DNA of 59,576 nucleotides from Chryseosolibacter indicum (GCF_018598585.1 NZ_JAHESD010000031.1:1-59576); one strand, 5' to 3'; positions 26,700 to 35,803 are shown, numbered from the stretch's first letter. Made by a program: numbers and translations. Notes: a model not told the origin generated them from the letters alone.

Positions 26700-29669
26700 A
26701 TGCAACACCCCACTACTTCTCCGAAGAAGGCTAGAGATCGTTTCATCGTGAATCACTTGATTAGTGTTTCGCTTTCCATGCTACTCATTTTGTATCTTTC
26801 ACTGGTTATTATTCAACAAACTGAAACCATCAATACTACGCCCTTAATTATAAGTTCTGCAGTATTATTGGCAATAGCCATTTCAATCTGCTACTCGCTC
26901 ACCTTTTCATTGAGTATAACTCAGAAGGTTAATGAAATAAACGAACGATTATCCTTACTTGCTGAAGGTAGAATCCCAGGAAAAATTAAAATTACGAATA
27001 GTGACAAACACATTTCAGGGGTAGCACTTAATAACCTTATCGACCAGATTAAAACAGCTTCTGATGTTGCTGAACGAATTGGTAGGGGAGAATTGGACAT
27101 AATGTACGATCAACAACAAGATAATAATATCTTGTTGCGGTCATTAAAGTCAATGCATGAAAAGCTTAGCAGCTCGGCTATGGAAAGTAACAGAAGAAAC
27201 TGGATTACCACAGGCCTTGCTAATTTTGGTGATATTGTTCGTACCGGTAATTCCAACCTGAATGAATTATGTCAGCGTGTGCTCAGTAACCTTATCAAAT
27301 ATATAAAGGCTAGTCAGGGACAGTTATTCATAATAAAAAATGAAAATGGAGAGGAGTACCTGGAGTTGACAGCAACCTATGCATGGGATAAGATAAAGTA
27401 TGATGATAAAAAAATACAGAAGGGTGATGGATTGGCAGGTCAGGCATGGATTGAAGCAAGTACAATTTACCTGAAAGAAGTGCCTGGTGATTACATGAAA
27501 ATTACTTCCGGTCTAGGCCAGGCATTACCAGGCCATCTTCTTATTGTGCCTTTAAGATTGAGCGAAGAGGTATTTGGTCTTGTTGAGATTGCATCATTTA
27601 ACAAGATGGAAGCGCATGAAATAGAATTTGTTGAAAAGCTTGGAGAGATGCTCGCCTCCACGTTCTCTTCCCTTCAGGTTAGTGAAAGAACCAAAGGCCT
27701 TCTTGAACAATCACAACAACACGCAGAAGAGTTAAGAGCCCAGGAGGAGGAGATGCGTCAGAGTATGGAAGAGCTTACAGCCATTCAGGAAGAGATGGCC
27801 AGAAAAGACATGGAGATGAGTGGTCAGTTAATGGCAATAAATAATTCAATGGCATCTATTGAATTTTCTATGGATGGATACGTAATAACTGCTAATGAAA
27901 GATTTTTACGATTCACAGGATACGCATTGGATGAAATCAGAGGAAAGCATCATCGGTTCTTTATTGATGAAGAATATGCGAGTTCTGTTGACTACGCTGA
28001 TTTCTGGAAGAAACTAAAAAATGGTCTGGCGCAAAGTGGTGAATTTAAACGTAGAGTTAAAAACCATAAAACAGTATGGATAAGCGCAAGCTATACTGTT
28101 GTCACAGATAAATATGGCGCACCTTGCAAGGTGATAAAATTTGCACTAGATATTACTGCTCAAAAATTAAAGGCATTGGACTTCGAAGGTCAAATCAACG
28201 CTGTAAACCGGACAATGGCAGTTATTGAATTTGATACACAGGGAAATGTTCTCTCTGCAAATGATGCGTTTTTAAATACCATGGACTACGCCAGCAATCA
28301 AGTTGTTGGTGCCCACCATAGAATATTTATGGATGCAAAAGAAGTTGAAAACGATGAGTATAAAAAGTTTTGGAGTGACTTAAAGAAAGGTGTTGCAAAA
28401 ACGGGTGAGTTTAAAAGATTCGCAAGAAACGGTAACCCAGTCTGGATCAATGCAAGCTATACGCCGATTAAAGATACCGAAGGAGTTGTGTATAAAGTAG
28501 TGAAGTTTGCACAGGATATAACCAAAGAAAAATTAAAAGCGGTAGAGTTCGAAGGTCAGGCCAGTGCGATCGATAGAACCATGGCTGCAATAGAGTTTGA
28601 CCTTAATGGCAAGATCTTAAATGCAAATGAGAATTTTCTACAAATTACCGGATATTTAAAAGACCAGGTGGTAGGAAATCATCATAGTATATTTGTTCAT
28701 CCGTTAGAAAAAGAGTCGGGTGAATACAGAGAATTCTGGTATAATTTAAGAGCAGGTATTCCTCAGGTTGGTGAGTTCAGACGTTTTGGAAAATCAGGTA
28801 AAACAATATGGATTAGTGCAAGTTATACGCCGATTAAAGATGCATCAGGAAAGGTCAGTAAGGTTATAAAGTTTGCCCAGGATATTACCAGGGATAAAAT
28901 TAGATCAGTAGATTTTGAAGGACAAATTCATGCCGTTAATAATACCATGGCAGCGATTGAATTTAACTTACAGGGCGAAATTGTTCATGCCAATTCCAAT
29001 TTCCTTACAACGATGGGTTATAGCTTGAGTGAGATAACAGGCAAGCACCACAGAATGTTTGTGGAACCCGCTCTTGCCGATTCTCAGGAATACAGAATGT
29101 TTTGGAACGACCTACGCAACGGAAAGGCACGCACAGGGGAGTTTAAGCGGTACGGGAAAAATCAGAAGGAAGTATGGATAAACGCCAGCTATACTCCAAT
29201 TAAAGACCTCGAAGGCAACGTTTATAAAATAATGAAGTTCGCGCAAGATGTAACAGAGGAGAAATTAGACGCTGTTAATTTCGCGGGTCAGATAAATGCT
29301 ATTCGCAAATCCAATGCGGTAATTGAATTTGACATGGAGGGAAAAATTCTGTTTGCTAACGACATTTTTCTGGAAGCAATGGGTTATAAAAATGCTGATG
29401 AGGTTCTTAATAAGCACCACAGTATTTTTGTTCCTGATTTTGAAGTGCAATCAAGAGAGTATAAAAAGTTCTGGGAGAGATTAGAATCAGGTGAATTTTT
29501 TTCAGGGGAGTTTAAAAGAAAAAAAGCGAATGGTGAGAGTATTTGGATCTACGGAAGTTATAATCCCATACTATCGCTGGAGGGAAGACCGTATAAGGTT
29601 GTTAAGTACGCACAGATTGTCAGGAAGAGTGAGCAGGAGATTTCACATGAAAGCTTAGTAACATCCTAG
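26700..29669 (+). CDS. membrane GAF protein with five tandem PAS domains, no output domain
   Basis: The 989-residue protein has two transmembrane helices (about 19-38 and 49-71) with a short extracytoplasmic turn, a HAMP-like region (72-160), a GAF domain (about 185-325) and a coiled coil (330-380, EELRAQEEEMRQSMEEL). Five PAS/PAC units follow at about 375-490, 497-612, 619-733, 740-855 and 862-977, each 122 residues. Every unit repeats 'GKHHR.F.....EY..FW..L..G....GEFKR', 'VWI.ASYTPIKD' and 'VVKFAQDIT'. No kinase, GGDEF, methyl-accepting or protease domain follows; the protein ends eight residues after the last PAC. The unit resembles PAS repeats of energy-taxis receptors. It probably senses ligand or redox state and signals through a partner. 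Confidence 0.85.
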   Translation: MQHPTTSPKKARDRFIVNHLISVSLSMLLILYLSLVIIQQTETINTTPLIISSAVLLAIAISICYSLTFSLSITQKVNEINERLSLLAEGRIPGKIKITNSDKHISGVALNNLIDQIKTASDVAERIGRGELDIMYDQQQDNNILLRSLKSMHEKLSSSAMESNRRNWITTGLANFGDIVRTGNSNLNELCQRVLSNLIKYIKASQGQLFIIKNENGEEYLELTATYAWDKIKYDDKKIQKGDGLAGQAWIEASTIYLKEVPGDYMKITSGLGQALPGHLLIVPLRLSEEVFGLVEIASFNKMEAHEIEFVEKLGEMLASTFSSLQVSERTKGLLEQSQQHAEELRAQEEEMRQSMEELTAIQEEMARKDMEMSGQLMAINNSMASIEFSMDGYVITANERFLRFTGYALDEIRGKHHRFFIDEEYASSVDYADFWKKLKNGLAQSGEFKRRVKNHKTVWISASYTVVTDKYGAPCKVIKFALDITAQKLKALDFEGQINAVNRTMAVIEFDTQGNVLSANDAFLNTMDYASNQVVGAHHRIFMDAKEVENDEYKKFWSDLKKGVAKTGEFKRFARNGNPVWINASYTPIKDTEGVVYKVVKFAQDITKEKLKAVEFEGQASAIDRTMAAIEFDLNGKILNANENFLQITGYLKDQVVGNHHSIFVHPLEKESGEYREFWYNLRAGIPQVGEFRRFGKSGKTIWISASYTPIKDASGKVSKVIKFAQDITRDKIRSVDFEGQIHAVNNTMAAIEFNLQGEIVHANSNFLTTMGYSLSEITGKHHRMFVEPALADSQEYRMFWNDLRNGKARTGEFKRYGKNQKEVWINASYTPIKDLEGNVYKIMKFAQDVTEEKLDAVNFAGQINAIRKSNAVIEFDMEGKILFANDIFLEAMGYKNADEVLNKHHSIFVPDFEVQSREYKKFWERLESGEFFSGEFKRKKANGESIWIYGSYNPILSLEGRPYKVVKYAQIVRKSEQEISHESLVTS

Positions 29670-29920
29670 GCTCGTTAAGTCTAATGTTCCGGGAAGAAGA
29701 TACCTCAGTTAACCATTTCTTTTATCTAGAAATAGCCTTCAGTTATAAATAACAAACAAGCCTTAAACAAGGTGTAAAAACTTTTATGGTCTTCTGCTAG
29801 TTCTCTAGTTTTTAGGAGGCTAAAAAAGGCGACCCTTGGTGTTCAGCAGATACGAATTGTCCCTGTAATTTGTAAGTTCAATTAGATTTTACAAGTTAGT
29901 AAATTCAACTCAGGCTCAGA
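29670..29920. other. non-coding stretch before repeat copy 1
   Basis: Nothing supported here. It belongs to a 1.06-kb gap that otherwise holds the repeat at 29921-30130 and the open stretch at 30261-30491. Confidence 0.3.
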
Positions 29921-30130
29921 CCTGTAACCTGCCACCCAGTTTCTCTAGTTTGGTATTGCAGTCATAATGATCTTTTTAAATAAAGACCGGATGCCTCTAT
30001 TGAAGAAATTCTTCTACCTAACCTAAACAGGCTACCCGGTCTTAATAAGCCAGTAATGGACTTACCAATTTATAATGACGTAGGATAGAGAAAGGTGGAT
30101 GTTTCGGAGACTAAATTTTAAAGAATAGTA
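29921..30130 (+). repeat. dispersed 210-bp repeat, copy 1
   Basis: It aligns end to end with 37280-37488 in the same orientation, with roughly 85% identity by eye. It contains an inverted repeat AAGACCGG (29993-30000) with CCGGTCTT 39 nt further on, and a small central palindrome GAAGAAATTCTTC. No gene is complete inside it. Confidence 0.85.
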
Positions 30131-30260
30131 AAACTGCTTCGGCGATTGATATAGAAATAATAACAGATATTATTAAGGGTATTAGTTTGCAGTGTCTCTC
30201 AATTTAATACGCTTAAATCTGATACCACGTCAACCTTAGCTGTGGAGGAGAGAATCTCAA

Positions 30261-30491
30261 TCACCTTTTATTTTGAAATTCATGAATCCATGGGGGATAT
30301 CCATCCTTGTAATCTGGTACATTTCCATTTCCGGTGATGAGCAGGGCCGTCGAAAGCTTTTGCGCACAAATTTCAACCCACTTAAATAAGACAAGTACGG
30401 CAATAGAAATGAGCACATGTTCACGTAGCTGTGTCTGGCAGTTGTAAAACTTATCATATGTTTCTATCTGTTTGAATAAGATTTTAAAGCA
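30261..30491 (-). pseudogene. start-less coding-like remnant
   Basis: This 76-codon open stretch has no ATG. Its product reads like the end of a real protein: ETYDKFYNCQTQLREHV, a hydrophobic helix LISIAVLVLFKWVEI, then LLITGNGNVPDYKDG and PPWIHEFQNKR. No family recognised. It may be the 3' end of a truncated gene. Confidence 0.3.
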
Positions 30492-30655
30492 CTACTTCTG
30501 TGTCGCGAACGATTTGATCATCTCCATTTGCAGAATGATAATAGAACTTTAAAAATCTTCCTAAAGTTACTACCGGATACTACGGCGAGGCAACGTTATC
30601 TGACCTACAGGGAGTGTCGTTTGTAATGTATCATAGAGAATAAAGAGTTAAAGAG

Positions 30656-30676
30656 CCGGCCGGATAATTTGGCCGG
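30656..30676 (-). terminator. terminator of the HxlR gene
   Basis: The stem CCGGCC/GGCCGG has a 9-nt loop. On the minus strand it is followed by CTCTTTAACTCTTTATT, 55 bp behind the HxlR stop. Confidence 0.45.
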
Positions 30677-30731
30677 GAAAAATCGGATGGTCTCGTTGAG
30701 CTTCATGCATGGTTATTAAATTATCTCAATC

Positions 30732-31115
30732 TCATCCTTCCTTCGATACTTCAACATTGAATTGTTGCTGCGCCAGGATTAAAGAACGCAACCGCTCCTC
30801 ATTACGATCGCCCCATTGGCCAATTGCACCAATTACAGGTATTAAACTTTCCCCGAATTCGGTAAGATGATATTCAACTTTTGGTGGGACAACTGCATAA
30901 ACAACTTTTGAAATCAACTCGTGATCTTCCAATTCCTTTAATTGGACATTTAATACTCTCCTTGAAGCATCTGGAATTTTGCGTTGCAATTCACTCGGTC
31001 GCTTATGGCCCTGTTTAATAAACCATAACAGGCGCATCTTCCATTTGCCATACAGCACTTCGCCTACCAGGTCCAGCCCACAATTCAGATTCAATGGAAT
31101 TTTTCGGTTTTTCAT
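30732..31115 (-). CDS. HxlR-family transcriptional regulator
   Basis: The 127-residue winged-helix regulator has the N-terminal cysteine region NCGLDLVGEVLYGKWKM, recognition helix RPSELQRKIPDASRRVLNVQL, and wing VVPPKVEYHLTEFGESL. HxlR proteins commonly sense electrophiles or oxidants through that cysteine. It is divergent from an SDR gene with 138 bp between, where a palindrome lies. It most likely represses or activates the SDR-SnoaL pair. Confidence 0.88.
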   Translation of the reverse strand: MKNRKIPLNLNCGLDLVGEVLYGKWKMRLLWFIKQGHKRPSELQRKIPDASRRVLNVQLKELEDHELISKVVYAVVPPKVEYHLTEFGESLIPVIGAIGQWGDRNEERLRSLILAQQQFNVEVSKEG

Positions 31116-31148
31116 AGATCAAAAATACCCTAATGCATTGCAATGTGC

Positions 31149-31173
31149 CATAGGGGATAAAATTATCCCTATG
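31149..31173. promoter_or_regulatory. candidate HxlR operator
   Basis: Imperfect palindrome with arms CATAGGG (31149-31155) and CCCTATG (31167-31173) plus inner ATAA/TTAT. It sits in the shared promoter region, 34 bp from the HxlR start and 81 bp from the SDR start. Confidence 0.5.
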
Positions 31174-31253
31174 CAATTAAAATCTCCCTACTTGTGCCAA
31201 GTGATCATACACTCCACTTTTGCCCATATAAATTTCAACAAAAAGAGTAACAA

Positions 31254-32039
31254 ATGGAAAATTACTTCAGCAATGAGTTATCTGGCAAAATTGCCTTGGT
31301 GACCGGTGGGACAAAAGGCCTAGGAAAAGCAATTGCAGATCGATTAGAGGCAGCAGGTGCAAAAGTTATTATCACTGCCAGGAACAAACCTGAAGGTAAT
31401 GAAAACAGGCATTTCATTTCCGCGGACTTAAGCACTGCAAGCGGAACGGAAAAAGTGATTAAGGAAGTCTTATCAACATTCGGTCAATTAGATATTCTGA
31501 TCAACAGCATGGGTGGCTCTGATACGCCAGCAGGTGGTTTTGCAGCTCTGGCAGATGAAGACTGGGAGAAAATTATTCAAACGAATCTAATAGCGTCTGT
31601 GCGGTTGGACAGAGGTTTCTTACCACAAATGCTAGCGCGTAAAAATGGCGTTATTATTCACGTTGCCTCAATTCAAGGTAGGCTACCGCTTCACGAATCT
31701 ACCTTGCCTTACGCTGCTGCAAAAGCAGGGCTAATTAATTACAGCAAAGGTTTGTCTAAGGAAGTTTCTCCAAAAGGTGTCCGGGTATTAACTGTTTCAC
31801 CTGGCTGGATAAACACCGCTGCAGTAAAGGCGTTCTTGGAAGAGATCTCAGCAACTTCGAAGATAACAGTTGAGGAAGCGAAAAAGAGTGTGATGGACGC
31901 ACTAGGTGGGATTCCATTTGGCAGACCTGCACAACCGGAAGAGATCGCTGAGTTTATCGGTTTTTTAGTATCTCCTAGAGCTAGTTACCTCACAGGGACA
32001 GAATATGTCGTCGATGGAGGTACAATTCCAACCATTTAA
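31254..32039 (+). CDS. short-chain dehydrogenase/reductase
   Basis: The 261-residue classical SDR has the cofactor motif TGGTKGLGKAI (18-28), INSMGG replacing NNAG, catalytic S in VASIQG and YAAAKAG, and the C-terminal YLTGTEYVVDGG. The family covers many alcohol and keto substrates; no specific one is implied. Probably controlled by the divergent HxlR regulator and co-transcribed with the SnoaL-like gene 17 bp downstream. Confidence 0.9.
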   Translation: MENYFSNELSGKIALVTGGTKGLGKAIADRLEAAGAKVIITARNKPEGNENRHFISADLSTASGTEKVIKEVLSTFGQLDILINSMGGSDTPAGGFAALADEDWEKIIQTNLIASVRLDRGFLPQMLARKNGVIIHVASIQGRLPLHESTLPYAAAKAGLINYSKGLSKEVSPKGVRVLTVSPGWINTAAVKAFLEEISATSKITVEEAKKSVMDALGGIPFGRPAQPEEIAEFIGFLVSPRASYLTGTEYVVDGGTIPTI

Positions 32040-32055
32040 CCATTATAATAAACTA

Positions 32056-32400
32056 ATGAATAAACCAACAAACAATATGAAATTACCAAACGTAGTACAA
32101 GAATTAATCAAAGCACAAAACAACTTTGACAGTGTAGCTTATGCAAATCTTTTTTCTGAAACTAGTGTAGTGTATGATGAGGGCAAAACGCATACGGGAA
32201 GAAAAGAGATTCAAAAGTGGATTGCTGAAGCGAACGAAAAGTACAAATCAGTAATGGAGGCTGTTGACTATAAAGAGACGGGGACTAAGGGCATTTTATC
32301 AGCGAAAGTATCAGGCACATTTGAGGGAAGCCCTGCAGTGCTGAAATTTAATTTTGAAATGAATGAGGGACTGATTAAATCATTGAAAATAACTGGATGA
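32056..32400 (+). CDS. SnoaL-like / NTF2-fold protein
   Basis: The protein has 114 residues from ATG 32056 (or 107 from ATG 32077, MKLPNVV). The pattern is that of nuclear-transport-factor-2-fold proteins: an N-terminal helix pair LPNVVQELIKAQNNFDSVAYANLF, the strand VVYDEGKTHTGRKEIQKWIAEA, then curved beta strands ending GLIKSLKITG. Such proteins bind or convert small hydrophobic compounds. Operon position behind the SDR suggests a common substrate (inference). Confidence 0.75.
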   Translation: MNKPTNNMKLPNVVQELIKAQNNFDSVAYANLFSETSVVYDEGKTHTGRKEIQKWIAEANEKYKSVMEAVDYKETGTKGILSAKVSGTFEGSPAVLKFNFEMNEGLIKSLKITG

Positions 32401-32432
32401 GTAGATTAAAAACATCCCTAGCCAAATAATTT

Positions 32433-32981
32433 ATGAGTTACTGCTCCGCAATAAAGCAAATGCCACCAGGCGATAGAAAAACGCTCCATAAAAACTATCA
32501 CGATCATCACTATGGGTTTCCTATTCACAATGACAATGAACTGTTTGGAAGATTGGTTCTGGAGATTAATCAGGCAGGGCTGAGTTGGGAGATGATCTTA
32601 AAGAAGGAGGAGACGTTTCGGAAAGCTTATCACAATTTTAACATCAAGAAAGTAGCAGGTTATACAGAAGCGGACCGTGCGCGGCTCTTAGCGGATGCGG
32701 GAATAATCCGCAACCGGTTAAAGATAAACGCAGCCATAGAGAATGCTAAAACAATCCTCGCTTTACAAAAACAATTTGGCTCGTTTGAAAAGTGGCTAGA
32801 GCACAACCATCCAAAAACAAAAGAAGAGTGGATAAAAGTTTTTAAGAAGACTTTCCGTTTCACTGGGGGTGAAATCGTAAATGAATTTCTAATGAGCATC
32901 GGTTTTTTACCCGGTGCTCATTCATCAGATTGCGAAATTCATAAGAAGGTTTTGAAAGCAAAACCAATGTGGTTGAAATAA
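32433..32981 (+). CDS. tag: DNA-3-methyladenine glycosylase I
   Basis: The 182-residue base-excision repair enzyme removes 3-methyladenine from alkylated DNA. Family features are MSYCSAI at the N-terminus, HKNYHDHHYGFPI, the catalytic-pocket glutamate in LVLEINQAGLSWE, IIRNRLKINAAIENA, the HhH-like FRFTGGEIVNEFLMSIG and the metal-site cysteine/histidine tail (HSSDCEIHKKV). Full length. It follows the SnoaL gene by 32 bp on the same strand. Confidence 0.93.
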   Translation: MSYCSAIKQMPPGDRKTLHKNYHDHHYGFPIHNDNELFGRLVLEINQAGLSWEMILKKEETFRKAYHNFNIKKVAGYTEADRARLLADAGIIRNRLKINAAIENAKTILALQKQFGSFEKWLEHNHPKTKEEWIKVFKKTFRFTGGEIVNEFLMSIGFLPGAHSSDCEIHKKVLKAKPMWLK

Positions 32982-33064
32982 CACAACAGGATAGCCTTTG
33001 AATGACGTGAAATAGGATTGACAGGCAAACCATTTTCTTAAGCACATTGCTTCGTGTTCAGCAG

Positions 33065-33220
33065 TCAGTTACGCAAAATCAAAAAAAGGGAAACTGCAAA
33101 ATCTATTTGCTTGGATTCTTTTTTCGCCTTCTCAATCAGCTTCTCATGAATATGCTGCTGTGCGTTCTCGTAGCCGACTTATTTGCTACACAGTAGTCCT
33201 TGATGACATAGACGTAGAGC
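33065..33220 (-). pseudogene. frameshifted AraC-type C-terminal remnant
   Basis: Two frames joined by a shift read as part of an AraC helix-turn-helix domain: VIKDYCVANKSAT in one and AQQHIHEKLIEKAKKESKQ in the next, ending at TGA 33065. The IHEKLIEKAK stretch is the linker helix typical of Bacteroidota AraC regulators. No intact gene remains. Confidence 0.4.
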
Positions 33221-33325
33221 ATAACATTATCTACGCTTCTTTCATGTTATGATTGTCAGGAAGCAACTTAGCTTACTTAAGAAAATTTAGAATATCTTTC
33301 TTTCATCAAGAATAACTTAAATGCA

Positions 33326-33466
33326 TCAACGTTCGATTTCAAACGATGCCTTCAGACTCCGCCATGTAAAATCTTTTACCGTAGCAGGTCCTCGTGATTT
33401 AAAATATAATGACGCCAGTTTGATGAGTGCGTCCTTCTTGACATTGTCTCTGAAGATGCAACCCTC
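33326..33466 (-). pseudogene. remnant of winged-helix AlkZ-like (DUF1006) protein
   Basis: The minus-strand stretch reads DNVKKDALIKLASLYFKSRG then PATVKDFTWRSLKASFEIE before a stop. The YFxSRGPATxxDFxW signature belongs to the HTH_42/AlkZ-like family of winged-helix proteins (about 350 residues). The rest of the gene is absent. With the AraC remnant beside it, this 530-bp gap is a gene graveyard. Confidence 0.5.
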
Positions 33467-33513
33467 CTATCAAAAAGAGAACAAGTGACTTTCTTTTGCT
33501 TCCTTACAAACCT

Positions 33514-34248
33514 TTACGCTTCCAGAAGAGATCCGCTTTCTGTGAGCAGTTCGTCCTTTGTAGTGAAGGACAGCGGTGTTGTGCCAGAGAACTCTTTAAA
33601 CTCTCGATTGAAATGTGACTGATCTGAATAACCTGATTCATAGGCAAGACTTGCAAGAGACCTGTAGTCGCCTTGTTGAATTCTGCAATGGGCCTTTTCA
33701 AAACGAACAACTCTTTTATAATAGGAGGGAGTGAACCCGACAGATTGCAGAAACATTCGTTCAAAATGACGCTCACTTATTCCGTAGCCTTTCAGTACAC
33801 GGCCGTAATGAGCACCGGGACACAACTGTAAAAAATTTAAAACCCGATGATCAATGGTCTTCATCAACCTAAGTTTTTTCAGCAGGTAACTATCAAGGAG
33901 TGATATGCGCGTCTTCGTGTGTCGTGCAATTATGATTTTCTCGATAACATTTTTAGAAAAAAAGTTCTGTAAGTCTAAAACGGAATCCATCGTCTCGAAA
34001 GCGTCAACGCCAAACAAGGCTTTGACGCCATGCGGAAAAAACGACACTGCTACATGGGAGTAGGCAGGCTCCATCTGAAAAAGCGCAGGTTTCGATGTGA
34101 TACCTTTCAGGCTGGCAGCATAAATGCAGTTGTAATGAGCGCAATGAAGGGCATTGCTTCCATTCAGACACTGAATGACAATACGCGGAAACCGGTCAGC
34201 CATCACCTGGAGATTTAACATTGACTCACAGCGTACATGAATATCCAA
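33514..34248 (-). CDS. AraC-family transcriptional regulator
   Basis: The 244-residue regulator's first 140 residues resemble the DUF6597-type ligand domain of the AraC group (FPRIVIQCLNG, PALFQMEPAYSHVAVSFFPHGVKALFG). Residues about 145-235 are the two helix-turn-helix units: GISERHFERMFLQSVGFTP and LASLAYESGYSDQSHFNREF with the closing FSGTTPLSF. Ligand and targets are unknown. It lies alone between the remnants at 33.1-33.5 kb and the RidA gene. Confidence 0.85.
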   Translation of the reverse strand: MDIHVRCESMLNLQVMADRFPRIVIQCLNGSNALHCAHYNCIYAASLKGITSKPALFQMEPAYSHVAVSFFPHGVKALFGVDAFETMDSVLDLQNFFSKNVIEKIIIARHTKTRISLLDSYLLKKLRLMKTIDHRVLNFLQLCPGAHYGRVLKGYGISERHFERMFLQSVGFTPSYYKRVVRFEKAHCRIQQGDYRSLASLAYESGYSDQSHFNREFKEFSGTTPLSFTTKDELLTESGSLLEA

Positions 34249-34437
34249 TGACCAGTAATACCTGACATAAGGTCTTAAAGCAGGATGTGGTTGATATTGT
34301 TTTGTTAAAGCTGTGATAACACTGGATATTTAATTTTACAATAAAGCTCTTGAAGAAACGAGCATCTGAACTTGCAGTTATGCTTCAAGTATCATTCCTG
34401 ATCGTCAGACGCCAGATCATTCATATTGCGCGCAAAT

Positions 34438-34893
34438 CTATCTCGCTGCAATTACCTCAATCTCCAGAAGCCATGCTTCGTGATAAATATCTGAAATGAT
34501 AATGGTGAGCGCAGGCGAATGATTACCCAGGATTTCCTGTCGGACCTTATAGTTTTGCTCACGATATTTTCGATCTGCCAGGTAGGTAGTTACTTTGACA
34601 ATGTCTGTTAATTTCATACCACATGCATCAAGTTGTTTTCGTATGTTATCCCAAACGGTTCTGCACTGCTCCTGAAAATCGACAGGCACATCCTCGTTGT
34701 TATCACCAACTGGAACTTGCCCACTGATGAAAACGAATCGATGGACATTGGTTACCTCAAACGCTTGTGCGTAAGCGTTTGACGCAGGATTAACTGATCT
34801 TAGCTTCGATGGAGCGCAAGCACAAATTGATGACATCGTAACGGCAAGGATGAAAAGGTTTCTGAGATAGTATATTGTAACTCCGCGCATCAT
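34438..34893 (-). CDS. RidA/YjgF-family protein with export signal
   Basis: The open frame extends upstream over the neighbouring gene, but ATG 34893 (MMRGVTIYY) lies 10 bp after that gene's stop and gives a 151-residue product. A hydrophobic N-terminus (LFILAVTMSSICACAPSK) is a probable signal or lipoprotein segment. The RidA domain follows: RFVFISGQVPVGDN, VWDNIRKQLDACGMKLTDIVKVTTYL and ALTIIISDIYHEAWLLEIEVIA. RidA normally deaminates reactive enamines in the cytosol, so an exported form is unusual; the arginine of the active site is not evident in the tail (LLEIEVIAAR). Confidence 0.75.
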   Translation of the reverse strand: MMRGVTIYYLRNLFILAVTMSSICACAPSKLRSVNPASNAYAQAFEVTNVHRFVFISGQVPVGDNNEDVPVDFQEQCRTVWDNIRKQLDACGMKLTDIVKVTTYLADRKYREQNYKVRQEILGNHSPALTIIISDIYHEAWLLEIEVIAAR

Positions 34894-34903
34894 TATAATA
34901 AAC

Positions 34904-35803
34904 TTAATGGTTGACGATACTTCGTACTGCACGCATGTCCATCCACATGATATCACTTCGACTACTAAAGAAGAAGTACTTGCCATCTGGACTGAAGTAA
35001 GGACAATATTCATAGCCCTGGGTATTGATGCGCGCACCGAGATTCTTTGCCGGCATCCAGGTATTTGTTTTGTCAATTGTTGAAAAGTAAAGGTCAGCCT
35101 GGCCAAAACCATCGGCTCGGTTCTCCGACTTGAAAACGATCAACTGTTCATTATGCGAAACGCATGGATCATGCTCCGACTCCGGAGTGTTAATGTTTTC
35201 GCCAAGATTGGTTGGAGCTGTGTAAGCACCATCTACTAAGCGGCTCACGTAAATATCTTCTTGTCCAAAACCTCCAGGCCGTGATGATCCAAAATAGAGG
35301 TTTCCATTATCTGAAAAAGAAATATAGTACTCCGAACTGTCAGAGTTCAGGGACAAAAGGTTTTGCGGATTAGACCATGTTTTTTCATCAGCTGGTTCAA
35401 CAAACCATATATCATAGTCTTTTCTTATAATGTCATTATTTCTTGGTCTGTTAGAAATGAAGAAGAGCTTTCCGTCAGGTGAGAAGGTGGGGTCTGCCTC
35501 CGAATACCTCTCATCGCTGAAAGAAACGCGAATGGGTTTGCTCCATGCCTGCCCTTCGTATGCAGATACAAAGATGTCCCATTGGCCATTGACCGAACGT
35601 GAAAAATAGAATGACTGTCCATCGGGTGAGAATGCGGAGTTGAAGTCAAGGCCGTTTACTGACACGAGTCCCGGCAAGAATTTTATTGGCAGTGAATCAG
35701 GATGTGGCTTCGGATAAGTGATTCTCAGCTTATCTTTACAATTCAATAACACCGACAGGACTAAAGCGAAGCTTACTGGTACTAAAATGGCTTTCCGTTT
35801 CAT
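34904..35803 (-). CDS. PD40 beta-propeller lipoprotein (TolB-like repeats)
   Basis: The 299-residue predicted lipoprotein has LSVLLNC at residues 16-22, then KDK. It is followed by at least five WD40-like PD40 blades: FSPDGQSFYFSR, FSPDGKLFFISNR, FSDNGNLYFGSS, VSHNEQLIVFKSE, FSPDGKYFFFSSR, with the DIWFVE and DIYVSR strands typical of TolB/WD40-like proteins. Probably a periplasmic or surface propeller for protein or glycan contact; no enzyme motif. First gene of a pair with the exported RidA-like protein. Confidence 0.8.
   Translation of the reverse strand: MKRKAILVPVSFALVLSVLLNCKDKLRITYPKPHPDSLPIKFLPGLVSVNGLDFNSAFSPDGQSFYFSRSVNGQWDIFVSAYEGQAWSKPIRVSFSDERYSEADPTFSPDGKLFFISNRPRNNDIIRKDYDIWFVEPADEKTWSNPQNLLSLNSDSSEYYISFSDNGNLYFGSSRPGGFGQEDIYVSRLVDGAYTAPTNLGENINTPESEHDPCVSHNEQLIVFKSENRADGFGQADLYFSTIDKTNTWMPAKNLGARINTQGYEYCPYFSPDGKYFFFSSRSDIMWMDMRAVRSIVNH

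Noticed and set aside
26236-26751. 171-codon plus-strand frame
   Set aside because: Low-complexity product overlapping the start of the multi-PAS gene, with a competing frame on the other strand; no family resemblance.
30257-30457. 66-codon minus frame starting MISFTTARHSY
   Set aside because: A different frame of the same strand (30261-30491) gives the more protein-like translation.
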